Assembly: GCF_024323335.1 (NCBI RefSeq)
Contig: NC_066580.1
Location: 136,315,148 to 136,379,147 of the forward strand
Source of the DNA: Lathyrus oleraceus
Lineage: Eukaryota; Streptophyta; Magnoliopsida; Fabales; Fabaceae
Direction of reading: 5' to 3'
Length of the DNA: 64,000 nucleotides
In this document: piece after piece, positions 20,758 to 30,958 of the stretch
Layout: each line of letters starts with the position of its first letter
Position numbering within the stretch: the first letter of the stretch is position 1
The notes under the pieces: model-generated
What the model saw: the letters and a program-made list of their open reading frames with translations, nothing else
Told to the model about the DNA's origin: nothing
Databases searched by the model: none
Made by a program: the position numbers and the translations under genes

Positions 20758-21935
20758 AAGAGACCCGCTAGGTCGACGTACCTAGGCAAAAGTTAGGGCA
20801 TCCCGGCGAACCAAAAGGGTTCGGGCAAAAATTAGGGATAAACATATAAAGACGTACACCCGGCAAGTCGAAAACCTGAAAAGGCGGCTTGGTCAAAGAA
20901 AGGGGTATCCTGGTGGATTGAAAACCTGAAAAGGCGGTCCAGGCAAAAATTAGGGATCAAAGCGTATGACTATGTCCCGTTCTCAGACAGCTTCATCCAA
21001 GTTCAAAGGACTGAACAAGCTAATCACTTCTATCCGACGGCAGGAGATGAGAGGCTTGAAGACATAATGGCAGTAGGGGAATTAAAGTCAATAGGACGTT
21101 TTCGGCATAGCTTTCTCTTTGTTTTCTTGACAATTTCCTCTTACTAGGATTTCTGTCTCCTTGTACACAAATTGCCCGTTTATAGGCCCTCTTTCGAAAT
21201 CAATATAATTTTAGTTTCAAAAAAAATGCTTTTGTTTTACTTTCTCTGTTTTGTTTGCATAAGCGTCCATTGATTTAATTCAAATTAATATATGCATTTG
21301 GATATGATCGATGTTTACCAAAAATGCGTGCATAAAATAGAAATAGCGATTACTACTAGGCTTCAGGATCGAGGAGAAGGTCTAATCATGCTTTCCAATG
21401 AATCCGTTGCTAATCCTATTCCCCAGCAAAGCCAGTCATTCCCAGAAGAGAGTGGCATTACTAGACAAATGGGTCATCTCTTCCACCCCCAGTCGGGCTT
21501 CTGTTGAACATTTCTACCATCAGACAGAAATCAAGCATCTCCGGCTAAGAAAGGGTCATCGATACCAGTATCTCCCAACCAGAAGGTTGAGATTTATTTT
21601 CCCCAGTAGAGTCCTCTGGAAGAACTTTTCAGATGCATAATTCATTCATTACATCATTTCACAGCATACGCATGCATACATCGTTTGCAGTTATTTTCGA
21701 AAGCATAAAACATCTCATGCATCATGACATGGCATGAAGCTAACTTTATTTTTCAGGTTAATTATCTTCCTGATACAGTCAAAATAGAGAGCCATTCAGA
21801 CGGACATCTTCATCGATTACGTTCAGATTCAGATACACTCCATGTCAACATTCATTCTGACATCCTCCTAACGATGGCATCTATAAGCTCATCCCAGACG
21901 TTTATTGCAAATACAACATATACAAATACTATCAG
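20758..21935 (+). other. 3' untranslated region of element B, proximal part
   Basis: No coding frame. Just after the integrase stop, a module GGTGGATTGAAAACCTGAAAAGGCGG with GGCAAAAATTAGGGAT is repeated two to three times (about 20820-20960). Element A has the same module after its integrase (37960-38070). Further on only AT-rich sequence is visible. Confidence 0.6.
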
Positions 21936-22715
21936 ATATAGCCTAGCGTACGGTTCATTCTGATTCAGCTCAACATATGACTCTTTCAACTCAGATGCGA
22001 TCTAACGTACGATCCATTCCGACCTTCAACAACTCCAATACGGTCTAGCATACGACCCATTTGGACCTTCAAGGCCTCAAATGCTACCTAGCGTACGGTA
22101 CATTCTGAAGTGTAGTCTGGCGTATGACTACCCCCTTTCATCATCAGATTCAGCCTAATGGACGGCTCTTTCTGCTACTCAGATACGATCTAGCGTACGA
22201 TCCATTCTGACCTTTCATCCTCAAGTACAGCCTAACGGACGGCTCATTCTACAACTCAGATACGATCTAGCATACGATCCATTCTGATCCTTCACCCCCA
22301 GTAACGATACAGCCTAACGGACGGCTCGTTCCGCAACTCAGATACGATCTAGCGTACGATCCATTCTGATCCTTTATCCCCAGCAGTGTATGACTCATTC
22401 GGATTCTTATCTCATTTTGATTCGGCACAACATATTACTCTCCCAATAAGTCCGATACGGTCTAACGTACGACCCATTTGGATCTTCATTCCTCAGATAC
22501 TACCTAGCGTACGGTACATCCCGAGGTGTAGTCTAGGGCACGACTACTTTTCGTCAGATACAGCCTAACAGACGGCCCATTCTGCAACTCAGACACGATC
22601 TAGCATATGATCCATTCTGATCTGTTATCCCCAGCGGCGTATGACCCATTCTAACTCGCCAGTGAAGTCGACGGCCTAATGAATGACTCACTATACGGTC
22701 TGGCGTATGACCCAG
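21936..22715 (+). repeat. Array of about 17 hairpin modules in the 3' untranslated region of element B
   Basis: Each module is a 4-5 base arm, an 8-base spacer like TAGCGTAC, and the complementary arm, usually followed by CATTCTG. Arms differ between modules but pair within them: GATC/GATC (21999, 22187, 22264, 22346, 22597), GGTC/GACC (22042, 22459, 22697), TACC/GGTA (22085, 22501), TAGTC/GACTA (22113, 22529), AGCC/GGCT (22152, 22229, 22311), AGCC/GGTT (21940). One module is imperfect, AGCC/GGCC (22562). The order GGTC, TACC, TAGTC, AGCC, GATC occurs twice, about 417 bases apart. Tandem repeats in this place are known in Ogre elements and can seed satellites. Confidence 0.85.
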
Positions 22716-22930
22716 TGACACCCATGACTTCAGATATCTTCTAACGTACGACGCACTCGGAAGCTCTCATCATCAAACTTCCTAGATGGCATCTTTAAGC
22801 CCATCTCCATCAAGACTAACTAATTGACAAGTGCAAATTTTTGGGGCGTTCTAAGTGTTCAATAATCTTCCACCTCCAGACCACGAATGGCGTACATACC
22901 ATTCTGACTCTCTCGGTTCAAGAATATTAA

Positions 22931-22941
22931 ACAGGGGCAGC
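22931..22941 (+). other. Polypurine tract of element B
   Basis: ACAGGGGCAGC directly before the 3' LTR start TGTCATACC. It is the expected primer for plus-strand synthesis, though short and not purely purine. Confidence 0.6.
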
Positions 22942-24916
22942 TGTCATACCCCAAAATTTGCCCATTAATATTTTAAGACATTTTTCAGGGCACTCCGACT
23001 CATTTTTATGACACTGATCTTAAAGGAACAAAGGTCCAGCTCACGAATGGCCCAATCCAGAAAATGGCCCAAACTGGCCTGTTCGCTACACGTTCGCTAC
23101 ACGCTCGCCTAGCGAACGTTCGCTACACGTTCGCTACACGCTCGCCTAGCGAACGTTCGCTACACGCTCGCCTAGCGAAGCTGACAGACAACAGAAAATT
23201 TCGGGCTTCATTCTGAGCCCATTAGGTCATCAAAGGAGTATTATAAATACCCCAACTCCAGAACGAAAAGGGGAGGACGAAAACAGAAGAAGACGGACGG
23301 AAACCCTAGCATAGAAACCCTGGAGAGTAGCCCAGAGAAGTCGGAGTGAAGAAACCCTGACGGCCGCTCATCCGCACCGAAGTTACCGCCGTCCAACTCA
23401 ACCCGATACCAAAAGTGACTTGCCAATTCAGCATTACCACTCCATTGCAAACAGGTTTGTGTATCATTATTGTTTCATGCTTCTAATTTGTAAATCTCTA
23501 AATACATAATGCATCATGATTGAATTTTTGGATATGTAATTAGACTTTGCATGTGAATTCCAGTACGCCTGGATATCCTGAGTGTTTGACCATATTATTT
23601 CTGTAATTGAATGCAATAAGGCATGCAGCATGCTGAGATCATGCTGTTCTGAAATTCAAAACCCGCAGTCGCTCGCTAGCACATCGCTAAGCGAGCATGT
23701 AGCGAGCATTCGCTAGGCCCTCGCTAGGCGAGGCAGAGGCGAACGGGACAGCCGTTGATATTTGTTATGTCCTATGCGTAACCTGATCTATTCTATGTTA
23801 ATTATGCACTGTTTTGCCTGACATTCATGCTGCTGTGTTTTCTTTTGCGGTGTAATCCTCGATTGCACCCTGATTGGTATTCTAACCCGTTTGCTGAATT
23901 TTGTAAAGGTTCACATATCCCAGGAAAAGAGTGTTGTTTAGGCCTTCCACTTTATTTGTGGGATACCCTTATGAAGATCCACCCTAAATTGCTTAATTAA
24001 TTTTAATGTATTAATTTTAATGTATTAATTTTAATGTATTGATTTTAATGTGGAGATTCATCCTAATCACCTAATTGACTTTAAAATATGGCCTTTAAAT
24101 ATGTGATCTTGGACCTCTCTTTGCTGCCCTATGGTATTACGATATAACGGTCATGTCCCGCGAATGTAGGGATACACTTAGCAACGGCCCTTCGGTTAAA
24201 TCATCATAAAATAAATCATGGTCCCTCGGATGTTGCCTTCGAAAATACGATTTTGTCCCTCGATGACCCTGCGGTGTAGCCTACGGTTAAATGATGATCG
24301 TCCCTTCGAATGCTAAGGTATCCTTACAACTGTTGCCTTCAATGACCTATCGATGACCCTTAAACATCCAAAGGGTAAAATTACTTACTTCTCAATAGTA
24401 AGGACAGTTTTACCCTCATAAGGATAGGAAACGTTCATAACGACCTTAGGAAGGTATAACTCTCAATTGTTGGATCATAACCTAAAACATTTTCCACCCC
24501 TCACACTTTGCAAGTCCTAGAAAATCACCACTTGGTATACATTCATACTAGAATCATTACCAAGTTATATTTTTCTAAACTGTTTTTCAAAATCAAACGA
24601 GATAAATACTTTGTATACATTCATACGAGAATCATTACAAAGTTAAACTCTCTTTTCGAAACATTTTTAAACAATTCACCAACACTTTTCAGACAAAAAT
24701 ATAAGTGATCCAGCAATTAAGAGCCCATGGATAACCATGGATACAAAGGGTGCTAATACCTTCCCTTTGTATAATGTACCTCCCGAACCCAAAATCTATT
24801 GAGGTCTTTCCTGTTCTTTTCCACCTTTCCTTATTGGATAAAAGAAAAGTCGGTGGCGACTCTTGCTATCCGCGACATTGCGATAAAAAGCAAAATACCC
24901 CAAGTCAGTTCACCGT
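22942..24916 (+). repeat. 3' LTR of element B
   Basis: 1,975 bp, nearly identical to 9775-11744. It has a longer GTTCGCTACAC/CTAGCGAAC array and lacks the last six bases (ATGACA). It then runs into element C sequence TGGATGAATTG. Confidence 0.92.
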
Positions 24917-25744
24917 TGGATGAATTGTCAGAATTTTGAGGAATGAGTGAATTTGTTAGTGGAGTAAGATATACTCACTAATATGGAATAGTATTGTGAA
25001 TAATTTCGTATGGTAAAGTAGAAGGATGGTTATGTTACGCATATGTCATAAGGTTTGGAGGTGAGGTAGTGTATTAGTGTTTCAGCTTCTAAGGCCACTA
25101 AAATATTTTGGAAGAACAAGAGTACTTAATGGAATATATATATTTGGAATGGTACCTTGCAAGTGGTTGAAGACTTGAGGGGTAAGGACGTTCAGTTTTT
25201 TTTTGGGAGCCTAAGGTAGTGGTGAAGTCTAAGAAGAGACTCGAGGACATGGTTGCCTATTCCAAGTGAAACATGTATGGACCAAATGGAGGTTAGAAGA
25301 TAAACCAAGTATGTTCAGTTTTAGAAGGGAGATCGGATTTGAGATAGCTCGTCAGCGGTTCAGTGTTAGTAAGAGACCATTATGGAATGATGAGTTACCT
25401 AAAGATCAATTATAAGAGTTTGTGTTGGAGGTAGATAGCGCACATTATATAGTAATGGAAGCTCCAGTGGGTTTTGGTTGTATGAGAACTGGTTGAGGAT
25501 AAGAGCAATTAAGTTGGATTTAAGGAAGTCTAGTAGAATGGTTTTTGTAATTGGAATGGAGAGAATTACCATAGGGAGACAAGTGAACACCGAGTGCGGA
25601 AGTAGTGTGGATGTTGCAATACAACTGTTGTAATGAGGAACATTTTAGATAAAGGCATAATGAGACCCTTAAGATTCATTAAGACAAAGTTATGGGCGTG
25701 TAGTTGATGATTGTTCACATCGAGGATTTCTAGAGTATGTAGTG
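24917..25744 (+). other. Internal region of element C, left of the Cassandra LTR
   Basis: No coding frame of note and no recognisable gag or pol motif in any frame. GA- and T-rich unstructured sequence. Confidence 0.5.
25740..25744 (+). repeat. Target site duplication of the Cassandra LTR (left)
   Basis: TAGTG, repeated at 26173-26177 directly after the LTR end. Confidence 0.9.
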
Positions 25745-26172
25745 TGTAACACCCGAGGTCGGAGAGGCCGAAGAGTGGTTACATGTAACATCCGAGGGCG
25801 ATGGAGTGGTTGTCGATGCATGATGCATGACAATGAGACACTCCTAGCAGCTTCTAGAAAAAGAAAAAAAAACCGAATTCACATTGGAATGAGAGGGATC
25901 CTGAGGCTATGCAGGTATGAGACTACACGGTTGAAAGAAGGCTTGTAAGGATTAATTGGTACTACCTATATCAACAAGATGCATCTTCTTTTCGGTATCC
26001 TAACCAATAAGAACTCCATAGTTAAGCGTGCTTGACTTGGAGTAGTATTGGGATGGGTGACCTTCTGGGAAGTTTCCTGGAAAGCGTGCGAGTGAGGACA
26101 AAACATGTTGAAAAGGCCCGTGTTGATTTATGGGGTTAGTTGATAATCCTGAAAGCAGTCTGGGGTGTTACA
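25745..26172 (+). mobile_element. Cassandra-type solo LTR carrying 5S rRNA sequence
   Basis: 428 bp with inverted ends TGTAACACCC and GGGTGTTACA, flanked by the perfect duplication TAGTG. The interior holds a 5S rRNA-derived block. LTRs with 5S sequence are the hallmark of Cassandra, a short non-coding (TRIM) retrotransposon. No second LTR, primer site or polypurine tract is present, so this is a solo LTR left by recombination. A partial second TGTAACATCCGAGGGCG start lies 39 bases in. Confidence 0.88.
25978..26100 (+). ncRNA. 5S rRNA-like block inside the Cassandra LTR
   Basis: AGTTAAGCGTGCTTG (26020-26034) matches box A of plant 5S rRNA, and GGATGGGTGACCTTCTGGGA (26051-26070) matches the box C region. 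The 5' and 3' ends are diverged from a real 5S gene. The block could still bind RNA polymerase III factors; expression is unknown. Confidence 0.8.
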
Positions 26173-26264
26173 TAGTGGAATAGAGGAAGTTAAACCTTGG
26201 TATTAAGAGAAGTATGTGATAGCAGTATTATGGTCACAAGTAAGTGTAATTGATTTCTTGTCTT

Positions 26265-26846
26265 GAGATGGATGTAAAGTAACATACATTTTTGAGCAGT
26301 GAGTCTTGTATTCTAAGAAGTTTAGTTGATGATAGCCAACAAAGGATAAGCTAAGCTGGAGCATGTGGGCTAAGTGTAGAATGTGGAATATTTTATGTTG
26401 CAAGAGTTTATTGGGAGGCAATGAGGATTATTCGTGGGGAGTTATAGAGACAAGTAACCCCGGTATAATGCAGTGTGTAGTAGGTATTGGCTTAGAAGAA
26501 AATTCTAGTCATAATTATGTGGCAATGATAAGGTTCATCTTAAGTGCATTTTATTGAGATGGATGTAAAGTAACATACATTTTTGAGCAGTGAGTCTTGT
26601 ATTCTAAGAAGTTTAGTTGATGATAGCCAACAAAGGATAAGCTAAGCTGGAGCATGTGGGCTAAGTGTAGAATGTGGAATATTTTATGTTGCAAGAGTTT
26701 ATTGGGAGGCAATGAGGATTATTCGTGGGGAGTTATAGAGACAAGTAACCCCGGTATAATGCAGTGTGTAGTAGGTATTGGCTTAGAAGAAAATTCTAGT
26801 CATAATTGTGTGGCAATGATAAGGTTCATCTTAAGTGCATTTTATT
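26265..26846 (+). repeat. 291-bp tandem duplication in element C
   Basis: Two adjacent copies starting GAGATGGATGTAAAGT (26265 and 26556). By eye I find one difference between them (CATAATTATG versus CATAATTGTG), so the duplication is recent. It carries no gene. Confidence 0.93.
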
Positions 26847-28699
26847 TGGATTGAAAGAGTAATATTGGATTATTGGAAGTCTGGTTGTTATTTATCTTCT
26901 TGAGAAGTATTTGGTTGGTTGGTTAGTCGCGGAGTATAAACGTTCACACCGTGTTGGAGCTAAGGATGTCCTAAATGTCATAAGTGTACCGTTGTGGATG
27001 TACAAATTGAGGATGGAGTTGCAAGTCACCACAAGTCAGATTGGTAGTTTTGAGATTGGATTTCTGAAGGTGTAGTGCGTAGTTGGTCATCTGAGGAGAT
27101 ATCATGGAAGTCAGACGCGTGGGAAAACCAACTTAGTAGACCATACTCAGTTAAGTAAGTCTGGGAAGTACCACTATTATGATTATGAATAACTATACGG
27201 AACGGACTTGGAAGAGACCTACTAAGTGGTGATCTGGAAGAGATTATCTAGGTATGTGGTATAAATTGGTAGGGTGTGAAGCGGTTGGTCATGGTATGAA
27301 ATTGATTGATTCATTTGGATTCATAGCCTTAGATGTAGACTCCCTGAGAGTGGTAATGGATGTGTACAATGATGCTCTAGACTATTGGAAGGATTTGTGA
27401 AGTTTTACTTCCAAGATGGAACGAGAATTAGATTCTTAAAGTTAAACATGTAACTCGGACTGTATGTTAGTAAGGGCATGAGCTAAGATTATGGAAGACG
27501 GGACAAGACGATTGGGATGAATGATTTTGGATATGAAGTGAAATGTTGTCTCTAGATATGTGTGAAGTATTGTGTGTGACTCTATGAGGTGTACGGACAC
27601 TCATAGTTATGTACGAGATTGCTTAAGTTCCTTGATGATGTTATGTTGTTTTGGTCGAGATCATGTGTTGGGAGAAATATTGAATGAATCAAAACCCTAT
27701 GAGAGGATTTGATATGGAATATAGTAACCAGGGTCGGATATTGTCAAACTAATTTGGTTTAGCTACATCGAACCCATGATGAGTTTGGATGTTTTATGTT
27801 TTTATGGTTGTAACAATGTAAATCCTGGATACCTATCTTTTAAAGAGTGTTGGTTTTATTCTACACTTTTGTGAGTCACCAAGGAAGTTATTCTACTAAT
27901 AGAAGTTGGTAAGGTTCTAGTACCATTTTGGAAAGTAGGCACTCTAAGGGTAAGTGTGTTTCTTTGTAGATTATTAGCTAAACAGTAGTGCCTAGGAATC
28001 CCAAGTGTTCCACTATTGGAATCAGGGTATCACACTGGAAGGTGATGGATGAAAGAGCTCAATCAAGTCTATGGGGATCAGAGAGATAGTTACTCGTAAG
28101 AATGAAGGTAAGGATGAGAGTAAAATAATCTCGTGCTAATGGTTCTATCTTTTTGGAGTAGTACGAGAGAAGGGAAACAATTGGAGTAGAGGTTTGCAAC
28201 ATGTAGCATTATGCCAGGTGAAGTTGATGAGATTACCGGTAGATGGATTACAAGTTTGTCACATTTGTTGAAGGAATAATAAGGGAAGAGTAGTCAATAT
28301 TGTGTGGTTAAGGAACCAATAAATTTTCTTATGAAGAATTAATGAGTATTGATTAACCAAGTCCAGATAAGATGTTGTAATTATGTTTTGTGTAACTTAG
28401 TACAAGGAAGGGAAGTCATGCTCCCCGGGAAGAAAGTGACCCACTGATGTTGAGTGGTATATAAGAGGAATTAAGTGAGAGCAAGTTTAAATGTTAATCC
28501 AATATCAGAATGAGATTGTGATGGAAATCAAGAAGTTTCGAGAGTTCATGAAAGAAGGAAATTTGTCAGCAAAGACAACTTAGAAGAATGAGTATGTTAG
28601 AGACTTGGAATTGAAGAGAAGTCAAGTGTTGGTCTAAGATGTTGATTCAAGGTTTGTTTGTTTGTTGAGTGAAGGAAATTCGGGGGCGAATTTCAATTT
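26847..28699 (+). other. Internal region of element C, right part
   Basis: No coding frame over 60 codons and no recognisable retrotransposon protein motif. The last bases, TTCGGGGGCGAATTTC, look like the remains of the usual pol end before the polypurine tract. Confidence 0.5.
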
Positions 28700-28711
28700 A
28701 AGGGGGGAGAA
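28700..28711 (+). other. Polypurine tract of element C
   Basis: AAGGGGGGAGAA immediately before the LTR start TGTAATATCC, the classical form of Ty3-gypsy chromoviruses. Confidence 0.9.
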
Positions 28712-30270
28712 TGTAATATCCCATATTCCCTTAAATGCTTAATTGGGACCAATAGAGTAACCAGTGAACTCTGAAGGGATTAATTATTCGTGAGTGGTTA
28801 ACCGGTTAACCTCTGAAACAGAATTTAATTTCCTGTTTGTACAGAATATGTCACCAAGGGGATTCGAACCCAGGACCTCCTTGAAACTGTACATGCCTTA
28901 CCACTAGGCTAGAGAGGTTGTTGTTGAATGCTTATGCAATGAATAAATATTAACCTAAATCTTGATTAAGATAGATTGATGAATTAATTGAGTATTATAC
29001 CTCCGTTTTGGACACAACCGGATGCGTTAGAAAGATAACGTAAAGGGCTATTATTATTGTTCCATGTTATAAAATATTATGTGATTTATAAATGCCATGA
29101 ATTTTATCATGATGAAAATTACATATTGTTGTTATGTGGAAGGTGAAATAACATGATTAAAAACCTTACAAAGATGAGTGAGGAAACCTAGAAGAATAAT
29201 TTGATTAATAGCTTAGAAAGATAATCTAGGTTATGGAACATGTGAGATACATGTATGAGAATACGGTATTCATTCGTACGACGCTTATGTGAGGTCGTGG
29301 ATGAATTGTTACCATGTTTGAGAATGAGACGCATTGTATGGAACATGCCATATTATTATTTGTGTATTATGGTGAATGAAGTCACCTATGATTGATGAAT
29401 TTGTTATGGTTCGTGGAACCAATGATTATGGAACCGATCATGTATTCAGAATGTATGTTTTTCTGTGGTGGTACACATCTCTTGTGGTATGCTTAGATGA
29501 GTAAGCATTGGGATGTGGGACCAATGATTCGAGCCTCAAATGGGTTTGAGCCCCAACCATGGCGGACATGGGGGAAAGGTGGACACCAAAGTGGGATAAG
29601 GCCCATACGGTGAAAGAGACTCAAAGTGGGTAAAGTCCCATACGAGTGATGGTTCTCAATAGTGGGTTTAAGTCCCATAGGGGGACCGGATATCCACCGC
29701 GAAAGTCGAATCATACGAGCATGCATGAACCGAGGCTGGCTTAGACGTAAGTCCGATCGGGAATTGATGTTTCGTGATCTGAATAATGATCGTGGTTGAG
29801 TTATGAGAACTCAGATGCATGTTGCCATACAATTGCAAGTTAGTTCCCCATCGTTCAAGTCTTCGTTCCCTTGTTGACTTGAGTTGGATATGAGTTGAAT
29901 GTCGATTAGAATACCCTGTAGAGCCGAGTGGACCCAAAGGATAGGAGAACTCACTGAGATTATTATCTCATCCCATCATTGTTGTTATTTTTCAGGTATT
30001 CTTTACAGGTTGGATCTAAGAGAAACTGTTATGGATGTTTCAAGGGTTGCTGTTCATTATGATCTTCCGCTGTGGAGTTATGTGCAATGAAGATATTGTA
30101 CATAGTTCTTAGATTTTTATTGTTTAGGCATTATTGTATAACATGTTCCATTGATGTTTTAGTTTGGACATGTATATATATTGATGCCATTAGGCACTTA
30201 TGTTGTGACAGTACCAAAATTTAACACTTGTATGATATTATTCTAGATATATATTATACGGGTTGTTACA
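28712..30270 (+). repeat. 3' LTR of element C (short form)
   Basis: 1,559 bp. It lacks the TATA-like and GA-rich block of the 5' LTR and has instead about 35 bases around a 16-bp perfect palindrome, GGTTAACCGGTTAACC (28796-28811). A deletion near the start removed about 105 bp between TCAATT-like words. The rest is nearly identical to the 5' LTR. Confidence 0.9.
28858..28918 (-). other. tRNA-like module in the 3' LTR of element C
   Basis: Same box A (minus strand, 28911-28900) and box B (28870-28860) as in the 5' LTR. Confidence 0.65.
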
Positions 30271-30660
30271 ATGGTTGTGGCTGAGCCATTAACTCTCCCT
30301 AACTAAGATGTAGAGGAGTTGGAAGACGCACTCGCCAAGATGAAGCAAGAGAAGGATATGTGGGAAGAGTGGTTCCATGCCTTGAGCCGAAAGTATGAGG
30401 AGTTGCAGCTTGAGTCTAAGGATAAGGATGCGCTTATTGAACTTCTTGAAGACCGAGCAGTGAAGAGACAGAGAGAGACAGAGGGTCCATCTTCCTCTAG
30501 TATGCCTCAGCCTTCCTGTGCTTGGAAGAAGGTTGTTGATCAGCTTGTCCTCGAGAAGGTTCAGATGAAGACATCCTTTGAGTCTGAGATTTGACGCATC
30601 CGAAGGAAGTATGCACCTTCAGCCAGATCATCTGACATTGTTGTTAGGGGTTCCTTAAGA
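30271..30660 (+). pseudogene. Element A ORF1, second part
   Basis: Continues the ORF1 frame after element C: the codons over the ATGGT duplication line up with the sequence before 7573 (MSMV to VAEPLTLP). A TAA follows at 30304-30306. Then comes a charged, coiled-coil-like stretch (VEELEDALAKMKQEKDMWEE) that matches the C-terminal VEELKRSWIQLREERDTFE of the B protein. A stop at 30592 is followed by a few more codons of similar content. Clearly non-functional. Confidence 0.8.
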
Positions 30661-30958
30661 TGATTAGTTTCCTTTTCTCTTGTATTTGTATTTTGGTTTC
30701 TGAAATTGTGCTCAGTGTAATCCTTCCAAATTTTATGAATAAAAGAGATTTTATGGTCAATCAGATTGTTACAATTGTTATTATTATATATTTGCAAATA
30801 AAATAGTATGTTCCTTGAAAACAAAAATAAACAAAACATTGCATTTCATGCATCATTTTCATAGCAGGTTTTTCCGTCATATGTCTTTTCGGTTATTCTT
30901 ATGTGCTTCAGCCAAGCTGACTCACCGATACAACACTCGCGTCAATCATCCGAGAATC

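Larger units (their letters stand above)
9775..24916 (+). mobile_element. Element B: young, nearly intact Ogre/Tat-like Ty3-gypsy retrotransposon
   Basis: About 15.1 kb. Order: 5' LTR, primer site, leader with an octamer repeat, ORF1, gag-protease, intron, RT with two RNase H domains, integrase, 3' untranslated region with a hairpin array, polypurine tract, 3' LTR. It is inserted in element C 107 bases after the C LTR. The LTRs differ by roughly nine substitutions by eye plus a change in a short tandem repeat. The 3' LTR lacks the terminal ATGACA. A deletion between two GT dinucleotides that also removed the right target duplication would explain the missing duplication (left candidate ACTGT at 9770-9774). 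The only coding defect I see is a frameshift between RNase H and integrase. Confidence 0.9.
7573..30270 (+). mobile_element. Element C: apparently non-autonomous LTR retrotransposon with Met-tRNA primer site, interrupted by element B
   Basis: LTRs at 7573-9667 and 28712-30270 begin TGTAATATCC and end GTTGTTACA. The primer site is of the TGGTATCAGAGC type and the polypurine tract is AAGGGGGGAGAA, a combination typical of Ty3-gypsy chromoviruses such as Tekay/Del. A perfect 5-bp duplication (ATGGT) flanks the element. Without element B the internal region is only about 3.9 kb and has no recognisable gag or pol, although the shared LTR parts differ by only about six substitutions by eye. I infer a non-autonomous element moved by proteins of another copy. 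Confidence 0.85.

Noticed and set aside
21936..22715. CRISPR-like array
   Set aside because: Plant DNA inside a retrotransposon; modules are inverted repeats with variable arms, not fixed repeats with unique spacers.
26011..26090. A functional 5S rRNA gene
   Set aside because: Only the central boxes match; both ends are diverged and it sits within an LTR with Cassandra ends and its own target duplication.
29493..29937. Small minus-strand frames repeated at 8890-9334 and 29493-29937
   Set aside because: They repeat because they lie in the two LTRs of C; no known protein motif.
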